This document shows, piece after piece, positions 54,033-63,064 of a DNA stretch of 64,000 nucleotides (position 1 is its first letter; each line of letters starts with the position of its first letter). The stretch is from WTGU01 sp965200925. GTDB lineage: Bacteria > Pseudomonadota > Alphaproteobacteria > UBA828. The stretch is from the NCBI GenBank assembly GCA_965200925.1, contig OZ241738.1, positions 1,984,001 through 2,048,000 on the forward strand. The letters are read 5' to 3'. A model generated the notes under the pieces. It had not been told where the DNA came from and searched no databases. It saw only the letters and a list, made by a program, of their open reading frames with translations. The translations under genes and the position numbers were made by a program.

Positions 54033-56747
54033 TCAGGGAGAGTGTTCGGTTTCCGCCGCGAGCGCGGCGCGAAGGGCGTAGAGGAGCTCCAGGGCGGCGC
54101 GCGGCGTGAGGCCGTCGAGGTCCGCCGCCTCCAGGCGGGCGCGAAGCGGGTCCGGCGGGGCGGCGGGCGGGGCCGCCGGGCGGGTGGCGAAAAGGGGAAG
54201 GTCGTTCGCGAGGCGGGCGGCGGCGCCTGCCTGGTCCCCCTCTTCCAGCAGGGCCAGCACCTGCTCCGCGCGGGCCAGCACGGGCTCCGGCAGGCCGGCC
54301 AGGCGGGCCACGTGGATGCCGTAGGAGCGGTCGGCGGAGCCGGGCGCGACCTCGTGCAGGAACACCACCGCGCCCTGCCACTCCTTGATGCGCATGGTGT
54401 GGCAGGCGAGGCGGTCGAGCTTCCGCGCGAGCGCCACCAGTTCGTGATAGTGGGTCGCGAAGAGCGCCCGGCAGCGGTTGGAATCGTGCAGGTGTTCGAT
54501 CGCGGCCCAGGCGATGGAAAGCCCGTCATAGGTCGCCGTGCCGCGCCCGATCTCGTCCAGGATGACCAGTGCCCGTTCGCCCGCCTGATTCAGGATGGCG
54601 GCGGTCTCGACCATCTCGATCATGAAGGTGGAACGGCCGCGGGCCAAGTCGTCGGCCGCGCCGACGCGGGAGAACAACCGGTCGACCACGCCGATGCGGG
54701 CCGCCTCCGCGGGGACGAACGACCCCATCTGGGCCAGCACCGCGATCAGCGCGTTCTGCCGCAAGAAGGTGCTCTTGCCGGCCATGTTGGGGCCGGTCAC
54801 CAGCCAGATGCGCGCGCCCGCGCCGAGGTCGCAGTCGTTGGGCACGAAGGAGGCATCCGCGCCAACGCCGAGCGCCTCCACCACCGGGTGCCGGCCGCCG
54901 CGGATGTCGAAGGCACCCGTCCGGTCGACAGCGGGCCGCACGTAGCGTCTCTCGACCGCGAGCAGCGCCAGCGCCTGGGCCACGTCGAGCGCGGCGAGGG
55001 CGCCGGCAGCGAGGGCTACGTCCTCCGAGCGGCGGAGGACGTCCGCACAAAGGTCGTCGAAATGCGCCCGCTCCAGGGCCAGCGCCCGGTCGGCGGCGCT
55101 GTTGATGCGGCCCTCGAGTTCGCCCAGTTCGACCGTCGAGAAGCGCACCGCGCTGGCCAGAGTCTGCCGATGGATGAACGCCTCGGGCAGACGCTCCGCG
55201 CGCCCCGTCGGCACTTCGACGTAATAGCCGAGCACGTTGTTGTGGCGCACCTTGAGCGCGGCGACATCGGTGGCCGCGCGGTAGCGCGCCTCCAGGGCGC
55301 CGATCAGGCGCCGGCTCTCGTCGCGCAGGGTCACCGTCTCGTCGAGCGCCGGGTCGTAACCGCGGGCGATGACGCCGCCGTCGGCCACGCTCGGCGGCGG
55401 GCTGGCCACGAGCGCCTTCTCCAGGCGTTGGACGATGGCCTGGTGGTGGCCCAGCGCGCGCGCTTCCCGTTCGAGGGCCGGCGGCGGCGCCCGCAAGTCG
55501 CCTGCAGCGCCCGCGCGGAGGGCGGCCCGGAGATCGGGGACCGCGCCCAGCGCGTCGCGCACCGCGGCCAAGTCGCGCGGACCCCCGCGCCCCAGGCTTA
55601 ACCGGGAGAGCGCGCGTTCGACGTCGGGGCATCTGCGCAAGCCCTCCCGCAAGCCCTGCCGGGCGGCTTCGCCTTGGACCAGGAAGGCCACCGCGTCGAG
55701 CCGCTCGCCGATGGCGGCGGGATCGGTGAGCGGCGCCGTCAGCCGCGCGCGCAGGAGGCGGGCGCCGGCGCCGGTGACCGTCCGGTCGATGACGGCGAGG
55801 AGGCTGCCTACGGTGCCCCCATCCAGCGCGGCTGTGAGTTCCAGGTTGCGGCGGGTCGCGGCGTCGATCGCCATGGTCTCGCTCTCGGATGCCGCGCGGA
55901 GCCGGCCGAGCCGGGGAAGCTTGCCCTTCTGAGTCAGGCGCAGATAGGCGAGGATGGCACCGGCCGCCGCCTTCTCGGCGCGGGCGAAATCGCCGAGGCC
56001 GTCGAGGGAGGCGAGGCCGTACAATTCGGCGAGCGCCCGTTCGCCCGCGGCGCTGTCGAACAGCGCCTGCGGCTGCGGCGTGAGGGCGCACTTCCACTCG
56101 GCGAAGAGCTCGAAGAGCGCCGGCGTCTCGAGCAGGGGCTCAGGCGCCAGCAGCTCGCCGGGCTCCAGCCGGGCGAGCGCCGCCGGCAGGGACGCCTCCG
56201 TGACCGCCGTCACGGCGAATTCTCCGGTCGACATGTCACTCCAGGCGAGAGCGAGCCGGCCTTCGGCGCGGGCCAGCGCCGCGAGGTAGTTGGCCGCCCG
56301 CGCGTCGAGCAGCGCGTCCTCGCTGAGCGTCCCCGGCGTGACCAGCCGGACGACTTCGCGGCGGACGACGGCCTTCGGGCCGCGCTTGCGTGCCTCGGCC
56401 GGGTCCTCCACCTGCTCGCACACCGCGACCTTGAAGCCCTTGCGGATCAGGCGTTGCAAGTAGCTCTCGGCGCTGTGGACGGGCACGCCGCACATCGGCA
56501 CGGCACGCCCCTCGTGGGTGCCGCGCTCGGTCAGCGCGATGTCGAGCGCCTCGGCGGCGCGCGGTGCGTCGTCGAAGAATATCTCGTAGAAGTCGCCCAT
56601 CCGATAGAACAACAGGTGGTCCGGATGAGCGCTCTTGATCTCGAGATATTGCACCATCATCGGCGTCGCCGGCTCTACGCGCCGCACCCGCGGCTTGCCG
56701 CGCGCCCCGGTGGCACCCGCTCTTCGGTTTCTGGCGTCCCCCGGCAT
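54033..56747 (-). CDS. mutS: DNA mismatch repair protein MutS
   Basis: This 904-residue protein recognises mismatches and recruits MutL. The mismatch-binding motif is GDFYEIFFDDA (F-x-E, near residue 52), and the connector and clamp domains follow. The ATPase has Walker A TGPNMAGKSTFLRQNA near 660, Walker B and DEIGRGTATYDG near 730, and HYHEL near 790. ATG at 56747; a start nearer MVQYLEIK is possible, as the first 28 residues are basic and unconserved. Only 50 bases separate it from the divergent histidine kinase gene. Confidence 0.97.
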   Translation of the reverse strand: MPGDARNRRAGATGARGKPRVRRVEPATPMMVQYLEIKSAHPDHLLFYRMGDFYEIFFDDAPRAAEALDIALTERGTHEGRAVPMCGVPVHSAESYLQRLIRKGFKVAVCEQVEDPAEARKRGPKAVVRREVVRLVTPGTLSEDALLDARAANYLAALARAEGRLALAWSDMSTGEFAVTAVTEASLPAALARLEPGELLAPEPLLETPALFELFAEWKCALTPQPQALFDSAAGERALAELYGLASLDGLGDFARAEKAAAGAILAYLRLTQKGKLPRLGRLRAASESETMAIDAATRRNLELTAALDGGTVGSLLAVIDRTVTGAGARLLRARLTAPLTDPAAIGERLDAVAFLVQGEAARQGLREGLRRCPDVERALSRLSLGRGGPRDLAAVRDALGAVPDLRAALRAGAAGDLRAPPPALEREARALGHHQAIVQRLEKALVASPPPSVADGGVIARGYDPALDETVTLRDESRRLIGALEARYRAATDVAALKVRHNNVLGYYVEVPTGRAERLPEAFIHRQTLASAVRFSTVELGELEGRINSAADRALALERAHFDDLCADVLRRSEDVALAAGALAALDVAQALALLAVERRYVRPAVDRTGAFDIRGGRHPVVEALGVGADASFVPNDCDLGAGARIWLVTGPNMAGKSTFLRQNALIAVLAQMGSFVPAEAARIGVVDRLFSRVGAADDLARGRSTFMIEMVETAAILNQAGERALVILDEIGRGTATYDGLSIAWAAIEHLHDSNRCRALFATHYHELVALARKLDRLACHTMRIKEWQGAVVFLHEVAPGSADRSYGIHVARLAGLPEPVLARAEQVLALLEEGDQAGAAARLANDLPLFATRPAAPPAAPPDPLRARLEAADLDGLTPRAALELLYALRAALAAETEHSP

Positions 56748-56797
56748 GGGGTGAACCTACCACGGCCCGCCCGCAGCAACGGCCCGCGCGCGATTTC

Positions 56798-58282
56798 ATG
56801 TTCCTGTCACAGGCGGCGCGGCGGCGTTTGGTAAGCTTGCGGGCGGCAACCGCGAAGGAGCCGAGACCGGTGGTGCCTCACTCCCTCTCGCCCGGCCGGT
56901 GGGCGCGGTCCAGCCTCGCGGCGGCGCTCGTGCTGGCGACTGCGCTCCTGGTGCCGGCGGCATTGGGCGCAGTCCCGCTCGTCGTGGCTGTCCCTGCCTG
57001 GGCGGGGCTCGGGCTGATCGCGGCGGCCGGGCTGGGCCTCCTCCAGGCGGAGCTCGCCGCGCTCGCGCGCTACGTCGAGGCGGCACTCGGGCGGGAGGCG
57101 GCGGCCGAGCGGGCGGTCGCGCCCGCGGGCCCGTTCACCCGCGCTCTCGCAGGCGCGGTCGAGCGCCTCGTCCGCGACCGCGCCCAGGGCAGGGCGCGGC
57201 TGGAAGGCGAGCGAGCGGCGCTCGAACGCGCCCTCGACGCGCTGCCCGAACCGCTCCTCGTGCTCAGCGGCGAGCGCAAGATCGTGCGTGCCAACCGGGC
57301 GGCGGACGCCCTCCTGGGCGGCGACGGAATCGGGCGCGACATCGCCGCCGCGGTGCGCGACCCGGCGCTCATCGCGGCGATCGAGGAAGCCATCGGCGGC
57401 GGCGAAAGCCGCGACATCGAATTCACACTGCAAGCGCCGGTCGAGCGCATATTTGCGGCTCGTATCGCCCGCCTGCCGGAGCCGGGCACCGACGGCGCGA
57501 GCGTGCTGCTTGCCCTCGTCGACCTCACCGCGGTGCGCCGGACGGAGCGGATGCGGGCCGATTTCGTGGCCAATGCGAGCCACGAGATCCGCACCCCGTT
57601 GACCACCTTCGTCGGCTTCATCGAGACTATCCAGGGCTCGGCGCGGGACGACGCGGAGGCCCGCGAGCACTTCCTCGCGATCATGGACCAGCATGCGAAA
57701 CGAATGACGCGCCTCGTCGACGACCTGCTCTCGCTGTCGCGCATCGAGATGAACGAGCACACGCCGCCGACCGCCGAAGTGCCGCTGCCTGCGCTTCTGG
57801 CCCATGTCAGCAACACCCTCGCCTGGCAGGCGGAGCGGCACGGTGTCTCCATCGCCGTCGAGGCGGAGGAGGGGCTGCCGCCGGTCACGGGCGAAGGCGA
57901 CGAGCTGACCCAGGTATTCCTCAACCTGGTCGACAATGCGATCAAATACGGCGACGCCCACGGCACCGTCACGCTGCGGGCGCGCCGCCTCGCGCAAGCA
58001 CCAAGCGCCGACGGCTGGCGGGCGGCGGGGAACGGCGCCGTTGCCGTCGCCGTCGAAGACCGCGGCGCGGGCATCCCGCGCGAGCACCTGCCGCGGCTGA
58101 CGGAGCGCTTCTACCGCGTGGACAAGGCGCGCTCGCGCGAACTCGGCGGCACGGGCCTGGGTCTCGCCATCGTCAAGCACATCGTGAACCGTCACCGTGG
58201 TGCCCTCGCCATCGACAGCGTCCCCGGCGAAGGCACCACGGTCACCGTCTATCTGCCGCCGGCCGAGAGCGGAGAGGCGTGA
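56798..58282 (+). CDS. phoR: PhoR-type sensor histidine kinase
   Basis: This 494-residue membrane kinase has two N-terminal helices (LAAALVLATALLVPAALG and LVVAVPAWAGLGLIAAAGLG), a PAS domain (about 135-255), then a HisKA domain with ANASHEIRTPLTTFVGFIETI (phosphorylated His near residue 265). The ATP-binding boxes are NLVDNAIKYG, DRGAGIP and GGTGLGLAIVKH. This architecture is that of PhoR, which senses phosphate limitation with PstSCAB-PhoU and phosphorylates PhoB. No phoB is in the window, so the symbol rests on architecture. A terminator follows. Confidence 0.85.
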   Translation: MFLSQAARRRLVSLRAATAKEPRPVVPHSLSPGRWARSSLAAALVLATALLVPAALGAVPLVVAVPAWAGLGLIAAAGLGLLQAELAALARYVEAALGREAAAERAVAPAGPFTRALAGAVERLVRDRAQGRARLEGERAALERALDALPEPLLVLSGERKIVRANRAADALLGGDGIGRDIAAAVRDPALIAAIEEAIGGGESRDIEFTLQAPVERIFAARIARLPEPGTDGASVLLALVDLTAVRRTERMRADFVANASHEIRTPLTTFVGFIETIQGSARDDAEAREHFLAIMDQHAKRMTRLVDDLLSLSRIEMNEHTPPTAEVPLPALLAHVSNTLAWQAERHGVSIAVEAEEGLPPVTGEGDELTQVFLNLVDNAIKYGDAHGTVTLRARRLAQAPSADGWRAAGNGAVAVAVEDRGAGIPREHLPRLTERFYRVDKARSRELGGTGLGLAIVKHIVNRHRGALAIDSVPGEGTTVTVYLPPAESGEA

Positions 58283-58300
58283 GCCCGGGATTTTTCGGGT

Positions 58301-58330
58301 GCGCGGGCCTCCGAGCCCGCGTTCTTCTTT
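58301..58330 (+). terminator. rho-independent terminator after the histidine kinase
   Basis: CGCGGGC (58302-58308), loop CTCCGA, GCCCGCG (58315-58321), followed by TTCTTCTTT. The stem is seven GC pairs and the T run is mixed but rich. It lies about 20 bases after the stop codon and isolates rpsU from the kinase gene. Confidence 0.7.
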
Positions 58331-58435
58331 CCGTACACCGAGACGCGCGGCGCTTTCACGCCGCCGCTCCGGCGTGCTATAGAGCATGAACGCCAATCGA
58401 GGCGTCGCGCGAACCGAAGGAGGCGAGAGAAGAGT

Positions 58436-58639
58436 TTGGTACACGTCGTCGTAAGAGAGAACAACGTCGATCAGGCGCTGAAGGCGCTCAAGAAGAAGAT
58501 GCAGCGGGAGGGGATCTTCCGGGAGATGAAGATGCGCCGCCACTACGAGAAACCCTCGGAGCGTCGGGCGCGGGAGCGGTCGGAAGCCGTCCGCCGCGCC
58601 CGGAAGCTGGCCCGCAAGCGTGCCCAGCGGGAGGAGTGA
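58436..58639 (+). CDS. rpsU: 30S ribosomal protein S21
   Basis: This 67-residue basic protein has the fixed S21 sequence VVVRENNVDQALKALKKKMQREG and then KMRRHYEKPSERRARE. It sits in the platform of the small subunit and supports pairing of Shine-Dalgarno with anti-Shine-Dalgarno sequences. Translation starts at TTG (58436-58438), which is rare for a ribosomal protein, and GAAGGAGGC lies about nine bases upstream. The strong site may compensate for the weak start codon. Confidence 0.96.
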   Translation: MVHVVVRENNVDQALKALKKKMQREGIFREMKMRRHYEKPSERRARERSEAVRRARKLARKRAQREE

Positions 58640-58664
58640 CCCGCGGCGGGCCGGACGCGCCGCG

Positions 58665-60047
58665 TCAGAGCGCCTTCACGACCTCCTCGACCATCTTCTT
58701 GGCGTCCCCGAACAGCATCATCGTGTTGTCCCGGTAGAACACCGGGTTGTCGATGCCGGCATAGCCGGGGGCCAGCGAGCGCTTGACGAAGAGCACCGTC
58801 TTGCACAGCTCGACGTCCAGGATCGGCATTCCGGCGATCGGGCTTCCGGGATCGGTCTTGGCCACCGGGTTGACCACGTCGTTGGCGCCGATCACGAAGG
58901 CCACGTCGGTGTTGGGCATGTCGCTGTTGATGTCCTCGAGCTCGAAGACCTCGTCGTAGGAGACGTTGGCCTCCGCCAGCAGCACGTTCATGTGCCCCGG
59001 CATCCGCCCCGCCACGGGGTGGATGGCGTAGCGCACTTCGACGCCCTTCTTCTGGAGAAGGCCGGCCATTTCGCGCACCACGTGCTGGGCCTGGGCGACC
59101 GCGAGGCCGTAGCCCGGCACGATGACCACGGAGCCCGCGTTGCTCATGATGAAGGCCGCATCGTCGGCGCTGCCTGCTTTGTGGGTCCTGTCGGCGGCGA
59201 CGACGGGGCCGGACGAGCCGGTGCCGAAGCCGCCGAGGATGACGCTGGCGAACGAGCGGTTCATCGCGCGGCACATGATGTAGCTCAGGATCGCGCCGGA
59301 GGAGCCGACCAACGCGCCGACGATGATCAGCACCGTGTTTTCGAGCGTGAAGCCGATGCCGGCCGCCGCCCAGCCCGAATAGGAATTGAGCATCGAGATC
59401 ACGACCGGCATGTCGGCACCGCCGATGGGGACGATCAACAACACGCCAAAGAGCAGGGCGAGCCCGGTCATGACCCAGAACGCGCTCTCGTGCTGGTCGA
59501 TGCCGAAGACGACGCCGGTGGCGACGATCGCGAGCGCGATGGCGAGGTTGAGCGCGTGCTGGCCGCGGAAGGTCAGCGGCGCGCTCGGCATCAGCTCCTG
59601 GAGCTTGGCGAAGGCGACGATCGATCCGGTGAAAGTGAGGGCGCCGATCACCACGCCGAAGGCCATCTCGATCCGGCTGACGAGCCGGATGTCACCGGGG
59701 ACGCCGATGTGGAAGGTCTGCGGCGCGTAATAGGCGGACGCGGCAACGAGGACGGCAGCGAGCCCGACCAAGCTGTGGAACCCGGCCACGAGCTGCGGCA
59801 TTGCGGTCATCTGGATGCGCAGCGCGATCACCGTCCCGATCAGCCCGCCGATCGCGATCCCTACGACGATCCAGAGATAGTCCTCGACTCCCGACTGGCC
59901 CAACGTGGTGCCGACGGCGATCACCATGCCGGCGATGCCGAACAGGTTGCCGCTGCGCGCCGTCGCCGGCGAGGAAAGGCCCCGCAAGGCCATGATGAAA
60001 CAGACGCCGGCGATCAGATAGAGGATCGCCGACAGATCGGGGCTCAT
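58665..60047 (-). CDS. pntB: NAD(P) transhydrogenase subunit beta
   Basis: This 460-residue subunit couples proton entry to hydride transfer from NADH to NADP+. The N-terminal half has about nine membrane helices (LSAILYLIAGVCFIMALRGL first). The C-terminal dIII domain binds NADP(H) with the fingerprint VIVPGYGLAVAQAQH and VRYAIHPVAGRMPGHMNVLLAEANV. DVAFVIGANDVVNPVAK and MFGDAKK lie near the end. Its start overlaps the pntA2 stop (ATGA, 60044-60047). It is the last gene of the minus-strand transhydrogenase operon. Confidence 0.97.
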   Translation of the reverse strand: MSPDLSAILYLIAGVCFIMALRGLSSPATARSGNLFGIAGMVIAVGTTLGQSGVEDYLWIVVGIAIGGLIGTVIALRIQMTAMPQLVAGFHSLVGLAAVLVAASAYYAPQTFHIGVPGDIRLVSRIEMAFGVVIGALTFTGSIVAFAKLQELMPSAPLTFRGQHALNLAIALAIVATGVVFGIDQHESAFWVMTGLALLFGVLLIVPIGGADMPVVISMLNSYSGWAAAGIGFTLENTVLIIVGALVGSSGAILSYIMCRAMNRSFASVILGGFGTGSSGPVVAADRTHKAGSADDAAFIMSNAGSVVIVPGYGLAVAQAQHVVREMAGLLQKKGVEVRYAIHPVAGRMPGHMNVLLAEANVSYDEVFELEDINSDMPNTDVAFVIGANDVVNPVAKTDPGSPIAGMPILDVELCKTVLFVKRSLAPGYAGIDNPVFYRDNTMMLFGDAKKMVEEVVKAL

Positions 60048-60358
60048 GAAGGCGGCCCCTGCTTCTTTTTCTTGAACATCGCGAGCATGCGCTGGGTGAC
60101 CGTGAACCCACCGAAGATGTTGACCGCCGCAAGGCCCACGGCGACGCCGCCGAAGATCTTGGCGAGGCTGCCCTCCGCGGGCGTCGCCGCCAGCAGCGCG
60201 CCGACGATGATCACGCTCGAAATGGCGTTCGTCACCGACATCAGCGGCGTGTGCAGCGCCGGGGTGACGCTCCAGACGACATAGTAGCCGACGAACACCG
60301 CGAGGACGAAGATCGTCACCGCGATGACGAGCGGATGCAGGGCCAGGACGTGCTCCAC
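60044..60358 (-). CDS. pntA2: NAD(P) transhydrogenase subunit alpha part 2
   Basis: This protein of about 104 residues forms the membrane dII part of the alpha subunit: LVIAVTIFVLAVFVGYYVVWSV and VIIVGALLAATP helices, and FGGFTVTQRMLAMFKKK at the end. In enterics this region is fused to the NAD domain; here, as in Rhodospirillum, it is a separate gene. The GTG start (60358) is two bases after the pntA1 stop. Confidence 0.93.
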   Translation of the reverse strand: MEHVLALHPLVIAVTIFVLAVFVGYYVVWSVTPALHTPLMSVTNAISSVIIVGALLAATPAEGSLAKIFGGVAVGLAAVNIFGGFTVTQRMLAMFKKKKQGPPS

Positions 60359-60360
60359 GG

Positions 60361-61515
60361 TCAGGCCCCTTTTTCCTCCCGGAGCGCCGGATTCACCACC
60401 GCGCCGTCCCTGGTCAGCAGCGCTCCCTTGATCACCTCGTCCTCCCAGTCGATCGCGAGCGCGCGGCTCTTCCGGTCGATCATGGGCATGATGAAGTTGA
60501 ACAGGTTGCGCGCATAGAGCGCGCTGGTATCGACCGGCACCCGCGACGGGTAGTTCGCGTGGCCGACGATGGTGACGCCGTGGCGCACCACCACTTGGTC
60601 GAACGCGCTCAATTCGCAATTGCCGCCCGTCTCGACGGCAAGATCGACGATCACGGAACCGGGCTTCATGTCCGCAACCATCGCCTCGGTGACAAGCACC
60701 GGGGCCTCCCTGCCCGGGATCTGCGCGGTCGCGATGCAGATGTCCTGGTTCTTCAACGTCTCGTGGATCAATTGCGACTGGCGCCGCCCGTAGTCCTCGC
60801 TCATCTCGCGCGCGTAGCCGCCCGCGGTCTCGGCGGCGCCGGCGTCCGCATCGACGGAAACGAATTTGGCGCCGAGGCTCTCGACCTGCTCCTTGACGGC
60901 GGGCCGCACGTCGAAGGCGGAGACCAGCGCGCCCAACCGGCGCGCCGTCGCGATTGCCTGAAGCCCGGCGACGCCCGCGCCCAGCACGACGACCCGCGCA
61001 GGCGCCACCGTGCCCGCTGCGGTCATCATCATCGGCAGGATGCGGCCGAAACGCCCGGCCGCGTCGATCACCGCCTTGTAGCCTGCGATGTTGCTCTGCG
61101 AGGACAGCGCGTCCATCGATTGCGCCCGGCTGATGCGCGGCACCAGCTCCATCGCGAAGGCCGTCACGCCGCGGGCGGCGTAGCGCGCCACCTCGGCGCG
61201 GTGCTGCAACGGCGCGAGCAGGCCCACCAGCACCGCATCGGGCCTGACGAGCGCGAGCTCGTCGGCGCCGTTCCCGCCCTGGAGCGGGGCGCGGACCTTG
61301 GCCACCAAGTCCGCCTCGCCATAGACCGCCGCCGCGTCCGGCATGATCCTGGCGCCCGCACCGGCCAGCGCCTCGTTGGACATCTGCGCGCCGGCACCGG
61401 CGCCGCTTTCGATCAGCACCTCGACGTCCAGGGCGGAGAACTTCTTGACGGAATCGGGAGAAGCAGCGATGCGGGTCTCGCCCGGCGCGATTTCCTTCGG
61501 AACACCGATCTTCAT
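60361..61515 (-). CDS. pntA1: NAD(P) transhydrogenase subunit alpha part 1
   Basis: This soluble dI domain of about 384 residues binds NAD(H). It begins MKIGVPKEIAPGETRIAASP, typical of the alanine dehydrogenase/PntA family, with RISRAQSMDALSSQSNIAGYKAV near 125, the nucleotide motif VVVLGAGVAGLQAIATARRLGA near 165 and the RQD-loop region (DYGRRQSQLIHETLK). It is the first gene of pntA1-pntA2-pntB. ATG 61515; a longer open frame upstream runs into the ABC1-kinase gene and is not used. Confidence 0.96.
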   Translation of the reverse strand: MKIGVPKEIAPGETRIAASPDSVKKFSALDVEVLIESGAGAGAQMSNEALAGAGARIMPDAAAVYGEADLVAKVRAPLQGGNGADELALVRPDAVLVGLLAPLQHRAEVARYAARGVTAFAMELVPRISRAQSMDALSSQSNIAGYKAVIDAAGRFGRILPMMMTAAGTVAPARVVVLGAGVAGLQAIATARRLGALVSAFDVRPAVKEQVESLGAKFVSVDADAGAAETAGGYAREMSEDYGRRQSQLIHETLKNQDICIATAQIPGREAPVLVTEAMVADMKPGSVIVDLAVETGGNCELSAFDQVVVRHGVTIVGHANYPSRVPVDTSALYARNLFNFIMPMIDRKSRALAIDWEDEVIKGALLTRDGAVVNPALREEKGA

Positions 61516-61583
61516 GCCGCGCCCTTCCAGCCCCCGGAGAGGGCCGCACAATGCCCCGCCGGATGGCGTTTGCCAAGCCCGGT

Positions 61584-62930
61584 TCAGGAGGCTCCCAGCA
61601 CGCCGCGGCGCGCGAGGGCGGCGGTCTGGCGGCGGGCCAGCGCGTCCGCGTCGAAGTCCTCGATCAGCGCCTCGAACAGCCGATGCCAGTTGAGCTCGGC
61701 CTTCAGATGCAGGAAAACGGAGCCGAGCCCGATGGCCGCCCGATCCATCAGGACGAATTCGCGCGGCGGCGCGACTCCGCCGAGGCGGCGGAGCTCCCGG
61801 TGCACCCTGGCGGCGACTGCGCCGCCGAAGCGGCCGCTCCCCGATTCGTCGATCAACCGGGTGCGGTCGTCGATCAGCGGGCCGTAGATGTAATCGGCCC
61901 AGATGGCCAGTGCGTCGATCGTCTCGTTCGACAGCCCGCCGAAGCCCCAGGTCTCGAACGCATGCACCATGAGGGCGCGGTCCCGGCGCCGGACCGCGCG
62001 GTAGAGATCGATCACACCGCGCACGAAGCCGCTCCCGAACACGCGGATGCAACCGTAATCGAGGAGGTTGATCGCGCCGTCCGGTCGGACGGTGTAGTTG
62101 CCGGGATGGGGATCGCCGTGGAGCACGCCATAGCTGTAGAACGGCACGTACCAGGCGCGGAACAGGCGCCGCGCGATGGCGTTGCGCCGTGCGGCCGGCG
62201 CATCCCTGGCCTGAAGCAGCGGCGCGCCATCGAGCCAACGCATGGTCAGCAGGCGCCGCGTCGACAGGCGCGGCTCGACCGCCGGCACGTGGACGTCCGG
62301 CGTTCCCTCCAGGACTTCGCCGTAGAGGGCCATGTGGCGGGCCTCGCGCTCGTAGTCGAGCTCCTCGCGAAGCCGTGCCGCGATCTCGGCATGAATCGGG
62401 CCGGTGTCGATCGCCCGGTCGTAGCGGGCATAGAGCGCGAAGATCAGCCTGAGCTGCCGGATGTCGGCCTCGACCGCCGAGACCATGTCGGGATATTGCA
62501 GCTTGCAGGCGAGCGACGCGCCGTCATGGCCGGTGGCGCGATGCACCTGGCCGAGGGATGCCGCGGCCGACGCTTCCGGCTCGAAGCCGGCGAAGGCGTC
62601 GCGCCAGTCGGGACCGAGCTCCGCGGCCATGCGCCGCTTGACGAATCCCCAGCCCATCGCGGGCGCCCGCGCCTGGAGCGTGCCCAGCGCCTCGGCATAT
62701 TCGTCGGGCAGACCACCGGGGACGGTCGCGAGCAGCTGCGCAACCTTCATCAGCGGCCCCTTGAGTCCGCCCAACGCGCGCTTGAGCTCGGCCGCGTTGC
62801 GCGCCCGGTTGGCGGGCAGGCCGAGATAGCGCTGGCCCGCCATGCGCGCGGCGACGCCGCCCACCGACGCGCCGACGCGCGCATAGCGGCGCACCCGCCC
62901 CGTCAGCCTGTTGCCTTCGCGCTCCGGCAC
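61584..62930 (-). CDS. ABC1/UbiB-family atypical kinase
   Basis: This protein of about 448 residues belongs to the ADCK/UbiB kinases. It has the characteristic KGPLMKVAQLLATVPGGLPDEY (KxGQ-like motif), AAASLGQVHRATGHDGASLACKLQYP with the A-rich loop and ATP Lys, and HGDPHPGNYTV plus LLDYGC (catalytic and DFG-like). Members support ubiquinone synthesis or act in quinone and lipid handling. I chose GTG 62930 (VPEREGNRLTG); GTG 62945 and a longer ATG frame are open. It lies 68 bases upstream of pntA1 on the same strand. Confidence 0.87.
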   Translation of the reverse strand: MPEREGNRLTGRVRRYARVGASVGGVAARMAGQRYLGLPANRARNAAELKRALGGLKGPLMKVAQLLATVPGGLPDEYAEALGTLQARAPAMGWGFVKRRMAAELGPDWRDAFAGFEPEASAAASLGQVHRATGHDGASLACKLQYPDMVSAVEADIRQLRLIFALYARYDRAIDTGPIHAEIAARLREELDYEREARHMALYGEVLEGTPDVHVPAVEPRLSTRRLLTMRWLDGAPLLQARDAPAARRNAIARRLFRAWYVPFYSYGVLHGDPHPGNYTVRPDGAINLLDYGCIRVFGSGFVRGVIDLYRAVRRRDRALMVHAFETWGFGGLSNETIDALAIWADYIYGPLIDDRTRLIDESGSGRFGGAVAARVHRELRRLGGVAPPREFVLMDRAAIGLGSVFLHLKAELNWHRLFEALIEDFDADALARRQTAALARRGVLGAS

Positions 62931-63064
62931 CGTTCGCCGCCCCACCGCCGCACCGCCCTTCAGTGTAACAGCCGCACCGGGTGAAGAAGGGATCGCGGAA
63001 TCGTGACTTGACCGGCCCGGGCTGCCGTGTGAAGTGCGGCGAGCATCGCCCGAGGGAACATGCG

